The notes below the pieces were generated by a model that did no database searches, was not told the DNA's origin, and saw only the letters and a program-made list of their open reading frames with translations. This document shows, piece by piece, positions 58,788 to 64,000 of a stretch of 64,000 nucleotides of DNA. Source of the stretch: Arachis hypogaea (lineage: Eukaryota > Streptophyta > Magnoliopsida > Fabales > Fabaceae); NCBI RefSeq assembly GCF_003086295.3, contig NC_092051.1, positions 72,355,772 through 72,419,771 of the forward strand, read 5' to 3'. A program made the translations under genes and the position numbers. How positions within the stretch are numbered: position 1 is the stretch's first letter; the number at the start of each line of letters is the position of its first letter.

Positions 58788-60621
58788 CAACACCAAACTT
58801 AAAACTTGCTTGTCCCTAAGCAAGAAAAGAATTATGCTCAAAGGTTCTTTCAATTAGAATGGATTTGAAGAATAACATGTAGTGTCTTGTGAGTGAACTG
58901 ATTAAGTGACAGTGGGGTGAACTCTAAATTATATGCTCATGCAAGGGCTTCAGTGCTTACTAGTCCCCACATCTTAGAAGTCTTAGGTCTTAGGACTTTC
59001 ATCCAAATGGTATCATGGAGATCTCTCTATAGGTAATCACCTTGAAGCAGCTTATAGTTTCTGTTCTTTGGCCTTGACTCTAAGTGTCATGTCTCAAAGC
59101 GGCTCTTTAGATAAGCTTTCAATCAATACTCCTAAACCAGTTGGTTTTAAGGTATTAGGTGTTAAAGCACCCCTAAGGATTTACTTGCTCAAGCCTCTCT
59201 CTTTGACACAATTCGACCACAAGCATTTACTAGGATAACAACTCTTTGAGTTTTTGTTTCTTCCTTCTTTTCTGCCTAGTAATTGATGCTCAGAGCCTTG
59301 GGCCATGTTCTTTCATTTTTGTGTTTTCTTTCTTTTGTTTGCTGCTTCTTGGATCAATAAATGTTTGAGAATCTCCAGAATACTTCTTTGAACTCTATGT
59401 CCTGCCTATGAGCTCCCATGCAAGTTTTCATAAGCATGCAACCTCAATACATAATTATACAACTAGAACCACCACTTCCCCTAATCTTTTGCTTGCCTCA
59501 AAAATTTTTAATTCCTCAATCCTTCTTTTCAAAGAACTATCTTGTAATGCCTTTTTGAGACATTGAGTGCAAGCAAGTTTTGGAGAGTATAGTGTTGTAA
59601 ACAACCAAGTATCTCAATTATTGAATTACAGAGGAACTATACTAGACAGACAGATAGGCGTACAATATCACTTTCAATCCTAACAGTGTTTGATGTAAAA
59701 TAATCACTTAACAGTATAACCTTTTGGAGTTTACTTGCTTTACTCCTCATCATCATTGCTGGTCTTCACATTCCTCTTTCATCTCTTTGGTTGATGATGC
59801 TTAATCCTTCCAAAAACTTGTATGAACCTCTGCAATGATATTGAAAGTTGCTTGTTCCCCAAGCACTTGAAAAATGGTTAGCATGCATGAATTATTTGTG
59901 GGTTTTTGAACTTACTTTGGTGTGGGAACACCAAACTTAGTACCTTGCCAATGGTTCTCATGCATGAAATTGACCATATGTGGAACTCTTTTTCTTTGCT
60001 AAAGGCAATAAGACTAAAAAAAACTAGAAAACAGACATTGGTTAAGTAGTTTCTCTGCTTGCTTGGATCTAGCAACCATTTATGCAAAAGGTGAGAATGT
60101 GTTTTTAAAAGAGATTTTTGGTGGAACACCAAACTTAGCATTCTTCATTCTCCCTTAAATTGTTTTGGTGTGCAACACCAAACTTAGCTCCTCACAATAT
60201 AGAGAAAGTTACTTAGCCTTTTTATTAAATAGAAAGAAAACTACCTCAGGTTGGGTTGCCTCCCAACAAGCGCTTCTTTATTGTAACTAGCTTGACATCC
60301 TCCATTCTTTGATCATGGAGGTTGAAAATCCTGTTGCCTTTGATTTTCTCCTCTCACTATGGACTTCCTTCCGGTCTCCTCCATTTCTTGGTGCCCTTCT
60401 TCAGAAATTCCAGAGGTGGAGAACTCTCTCCTGGTTCATGTCATACAACCAAAACAGCAAAGATACACAGAGCACTCTGTAGCTTGAGTGCAGTGGGAGT
60501 TAGTAGAGACAAAGTCTCAAACAGTTAGTGTGCAAGTTAGAAATAAAGAAAATGAACAAAAATAAAGAAAAAGTGCTTAATCTAGATCTCCACTTCACTT
60601 AATCATTGTCAATCTAATCAA
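58788..60621 (-). other. Internal region of L
   Basis: No supported gene. At the 3' end: TTTTAAGTTTGGTGTTG (58788-58804) and hairpin CTTGCTT-AGGGAC-AAGCAAG (58805-58824). Two further copies of AAGTTTGGTGTT lie near 59930, 60130 and 60180. At 60251-60266 is the hairpin TTGGG-AGGCAA-CCCAA (minus strand), preceded by AAGAAGCGCTTG and a possible pol C-terminal remnant at 60290-60430. Confidence 0.7.
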
Positions 60622-60639
60622 TCCCCGGCAACGGTGCCA
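60622..60639 (-). promoter_or_regulatory. Primer-binding site of L
   Basis: TGGCACCGTTGCCGGGGA on the minus strand, identical to that of E1, 6 bases from the LTR. Confidence 0.88.
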
Positions 60640-60645
60640 ATAACT

Positions 60646-63033
60646 TGATGTGTGGAAAATGATCCAACACAAAACTCACCGGTAAGTGTACCGGGTCGCA
60701 TCAAGTAATAATAACTCACATGAGTGAAGTCGATCCCACAGGGATTGAAGGATTGAGCAATTTTAGTTTCGTGGTTGATTTAGTCAAGCGAATCAAGTAT
60801 TGGTTGAGTGGTTTGTAATTGACAGAAACTAAATTGCTTGAAATGTAAAGGGAGAATGGGAAATTGTAGTAAATTAAAGAGCAAAGGAAGTAAAGAAGCT
60901 GAATCTTAAAGAACAAGTAAATGAAATTGTAGAAACTTAAATTGCAAGAAATGTAAATGACTGAATCTTAAAGTGCAAGAAATGTAAATTGCTTGAATTA
61001 TAAAAGGAATTGGGAATTGGGATTGCAGAATTTAAACGAGAACAAGTGAATTGCAATTAAACAGAAGAGTAGAAGGTGAATTAAAGTAAAGTAGATCTAA
61101 ACAGAAAAGTAGAAATGCTTGAGAAATTAAAACAGAAAATGACTTGTGCTTAAATTGCAGCAAATTAAAAGAAGTTGAAGATCTCAGGAGTGGAAGAGAC
61201 TAGAAAACAAGTCTAGATCTCAAATCCTTTCTTGATCCAACAAGAACAATTGCAAAATGAAAATATAAAAGTAAATTGCAGAAGAAAAGAAGTATGGAGG
61301 CAGTAAACAGAATTGAAATTTAAGTTCTAGAATTATGCAGAAAATAAACAAAATCCAGGTGAGATTGAAACAGAAGTTCTTCAATTCTCCACCCAAGATC
61401 CAAAACAAGAAAACTAAAGAGTGCTCAAGCAAGAATAAGGAAGAAGAGAGATCAATTCTCCTCCCCAATTCTCTAAGATCCCAATTCCCTAAGATCCAAA
61501 TTCAAAATAAAAGCTCAAAATTACAAAGATGGAAATTAAAAAGAAAGCCAAAAGTGAAAGTAAAAAAAATGCTAGATGTAAAAAGTCCTCTCTAAATCAA
61601 ACTAACACCTATTTATACACTTCCTAATTTAGATCTAAGAATTTGGGTGGGCTTTTAAATTTGGTGAAGAAATGAATTAAATTGGATTTTTAATGAATTT
61701 TGGTCCAATGTTGCACCTCCCAGGGACGGCTCAGTTGGAAAACCAAACTGAGCACCCCAATGTTGCTGTCCGTGTCCAATTTGGTGCGTCCAGCCTTGGT
61801 TGAGTTGATTTTCAATAGAGCTCAGTTGAAAAATTGAACTGAGCTCTATGCTTGCCTTTGGTGTGTCAATGTTGTGCGCATCATGGCATCCTTGGCCGTG
61901 TCAATGTGCGCTTCTTGTTGCTCCTTGGCGTGCCAAAGTGTGGGGAGATGGGGAGGAGTAGTGCTCAGTTGGAAAAACCAATTGAGCTCCCCATTGTAGC
62001 GTCCTCATGCTTCCAAGTTCGAACCTTGGTGGAAGCAAACTAAAGCTAATTTCCTTGGAAGAGTGGAGAGTGAGGAGTGCTTGTACAAGGAAGCTCCAGG
62101 TTCGAGTCTTGTTGAGTGAAATGTTGTACCCATTTTTATTTCAAGGAGTAGCGCTCCTTCCTTGCAAATGAGAGGCTCCCACTTCGATTCCCAGTGAATG
62201 CAATTTGTGCAGCCAATTTTCCTTATACCTAGCAATATAATGTAGCGTTCAGTTAAGTAAAGCAATTGAGTGCCCTTGCCTCCTTGGAGTAGTGCCTTCT
62301 TGTTATCCTTTAGGTGCAAGGTTCAAGTCTTGGTGAAGGCTTTTTGGAAAATTTTTGGCTTATTTTCCTTGCAAGCTTGGTAGCGTGAGGTTCCTTGTTC
62401 GAACCTTGGGGAAGGCTTTTTGGCCCATTTTTCCTTGTTTTCCTTGTAAGGAGCGTTCCTTGCCTCCCTTGGATCATTGGTTCGAAACTTGGTGGCTTCA
62501 TACATGGAAATTTTGCTTTGAATTAATTCTTGAAGGAGCCCGATAAAGCTCACTTAGTGAACTGAGCCTTATGTTGTTTCCTTGCTTTCTTCAGCGCTCA
62601 GTTAACTAATTGAACTGAGCTTGGTGCCTTGTTCTCTCCCATTTTTTCTTGTGAAGCACAGTTTGCTTTCTCAACTTAGCTTTCCTTCTTCCTCAATGTT
62701 GCCACGCTTTTTCTTTCCTTGGGCACGTTTTTTGCTTCCTTTGGACACGTTCCTTATGCCACGCTTTTCTTATTTTCTTCTTTCTTCACCTACAAGTAAT
62801 CAAAACAACCAATCAAAGTATCACCAAATTCACAGAGTTTATAAATCAATTATTTATCAATTAAATTTAGCTTAAACCTTATGATTTTGTATCAATTAAA
62901 GGGTGGTTGGTTGATTCAAAGAAACCATACAATTCTACTCCAAATTACTTACTTACAATGCAAGAAAGTGTATAAATCCTATTAAAAACAAAGAAAACGA
63001 CTAGTTAAACTAGGCTAAGATGACTTGTCATCA
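60646..63033 (-). mobile_element. 5' LTR of L
   Basis: 2388 bp, partner of 56443-58787 with small insertions near 61480 and 62245. TATA box GTGTATAAATAGG at 61608-61620; inverted-repeat words 61725-62625. Confidence 0.93.
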
Positions 63034-63038
63034 CTGAT

Positions 63039-63177
63039 CAGCCTTTTCCTATGGGGTGAAATTCTTTTTCTGCCAGGAATCATCATAGAGGATATCCAAA
63101 ATAGTGGTAGAGGATTCGCCTCTTTTCCTTTTGCCAGTGGTTGCTTTGGTTTTCCCTTGGCCTTTTGGGTCTGACAT
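63039..63177 (-). pseudogene. Env-position gene of R, first part
   Basis: ATG at 63177 opens a basic N-terminus (MSDPKGQGKTKATTGKRKRG). A TAG near 63050 breaks it, then L interrupts at 63033. It aligns with the start in N (2668). A splice-acceptor-like TTTTCAG/G precedes the ATG, as in N. Confidence 0.75.
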
Positions 63178-64000
63178 CCTGAAAAGCAGAGATTCTAGGA
63201 TACAGTTTATTAAACCACAACATGAAAACAGGTGAGCAAATAGTATTTGAGAAATATAAGCATAGAGGGGCAGAAGAGAAAAAGAGCAATATAAGCATGA
63301 AGTGAGTTAAATATATGTAAAATTTTGGACTGTATTCAAGTTAAAAGTCAGAGAATAAAAATCACAATCCAAAATCTATGATATGCGAAATTCTTGTTAA
63401 TCAGGAACAACAGTAATCATGCCTTGAAATGGTTTGAAAGTAGTTAGTTGAAATCTTAAAAGAGAAGTTAGAAAGTTAAAGCAGTTAGGAGTTAAAAAGT
63501 GAAGTTAAAGTAAGTGGCATGGTAATGTGGTTCCTAGTTAACAAAAATTGTACAAACTTGAAGAACAAGCAACTCATATTCAAGCAAAGATTGCAGTTTA
63601 TGGATGATAATTCATATAAATAAAAGAATTACAAAATGAAATCGAAATCATCAATAATACGATTTAATTAATAAGGGAATCAGAAAGAATAAAAAAGCTA
63701 GCCCATTCATTCATGAATTGGCTTGGTTAAAACCAATTAGTGCAAAACTTGAAATTGCCAAAACCAATTCAAGAATGGGAGTTGAGTGAAACAATTTACG
63801 GAAAAAAATCGGGCAGCATTCTGGCTATAAATTGGACGTTCCCGGGTAATAAACAGCAACAGAAATCAGTTCATGTGACATTAAAGTGGTGCATAAAAGA
63901 GTAACAGTTAGCAAGTCGCATAAATTCAGAATAAACAAACTCAATCTGCAGCAAGGAATGCAATTTAAATCAAAACAACAGTAACAGTAATGAAGAGCAT
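63178..64000 (-). other. Spacer of R upstream of the env-position gene
   Basis: AT-rich, no gene. Shares ATAAGCATGAAGTGAGTTAA and the GGGCAGCATTCTGGC..TTGGACGTTCCCGG stretch with N (2735-2760 and 3515-3545), so it is the same leader or leader intron. It continues beyond the window. Confidence 0.65.

Larger units (their letters stand above)
56443..63033 (-). mobile_element. Complete non-coding LTR element L (LARD-like); target duplication CTGAT
   Basis: 6591 bp with LTRs 56443-58787 and 60646-63033 and CTGAT at 56438-56442 and 63034-63038. The internal region is under 1.9 kb and has no gene, so it depends on other elements for all proteins. It keeps primer site, post-ORF hairpin and plus-strand primer region. 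It splits the env-position gene of R. Confidence 0.95.

Noticed and set aside
60322..60528. Small ORFs inside L
   Set aside because: Short, not shared between related elements, and overlapping the conserved hairpin or a likely pol remnant.

Overview
The window is plant nuclear DNA made almost entirely of retrotransposons nested in one another. I see no ordinary host gene. The LTR vocabulary (TGATGAGCGGATAATTTATACGC starts split here as TGATGAGCGG + ATAATTTATA, the TGGCGTTTAACGCCA words, tRNA-Asp primer sites, Athila-type pol) fits a legume, and from memory most of all Arachis (peanut); a database search would be needed to confirm the species. Low gene content, solo LTRs and an interstitial telomere-like tract suggest pericentromeric or other heterochromatin.

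Left part, 1-8040 (mostly minus strand). Element E1 (leader 1-528, primer-binding site 529-546, 5' LTR 553-2246) is inserted in the env-position gene (2247-2668) of an older element N. N also carries a CT-rich leader, an ACGCGT palindrome cluster, a solo LTR (5126-6682, target duplication TAACT) and a broken acidic ORF (6778-8040). N ends abruptly at a degenerate telomeric (CCCTAAA) array, 8041-10246, which contains a complete 452-bp TRIM (9676-10127, duplication ATAAA).

Middle-left, 10247-27753. Element Q (plus strand) has a 5'-truncated protease-RT-RNaseH-integrase pseudogene, a palindrome cluster, an env-position gene, a solo LTR (16474-18189, duplication GAGGG) and its 3' LTR (18717-20306). 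It abuts element D (minus strand; LTR 22233-25419 with a Tourist-like MITE inside), which lies next to the 3' end of a Tekay-like element T (LTR from 26225).

Middle-right, 27754-51943. A small element C (plus) carries the acidic ORF. An old pol element P (minus; pol at 49466-51943 and 31567-31605) is split by element B (31606-49460, duplication AAGAC). B's acidic ORF is in turn split by element A (36802-46616, duplication TCAAC), a gag-protease element without RT, RNaseH or integrase.

Right part, 51944-64000. Element R (minus; 3' LTR 51944-53422) is inserted in the RT of P and carries an env-position gene that is split by a non-coding LARD-like element L (56443-63033, duplication CTGAT).

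Across these elements the same plan recurs: tRNA-Asp primer site, gag/pol or acidic ORF, a hairpin GGG-AGGCAA-CCC just after the stop, family-specific palindromic words, an env-position gene, then a second hairpin with an RGGA loop next to the polypurine region. Only gag-pol (Q, P) and gag-pro (A) copies could ever have supplied proteins; B, C, N, D and L look like passengers. No autonomous element with intact genes is present: every large reading frame has stops or frameshifts, and nearly all stops are C-to-T or G-to-A changes.
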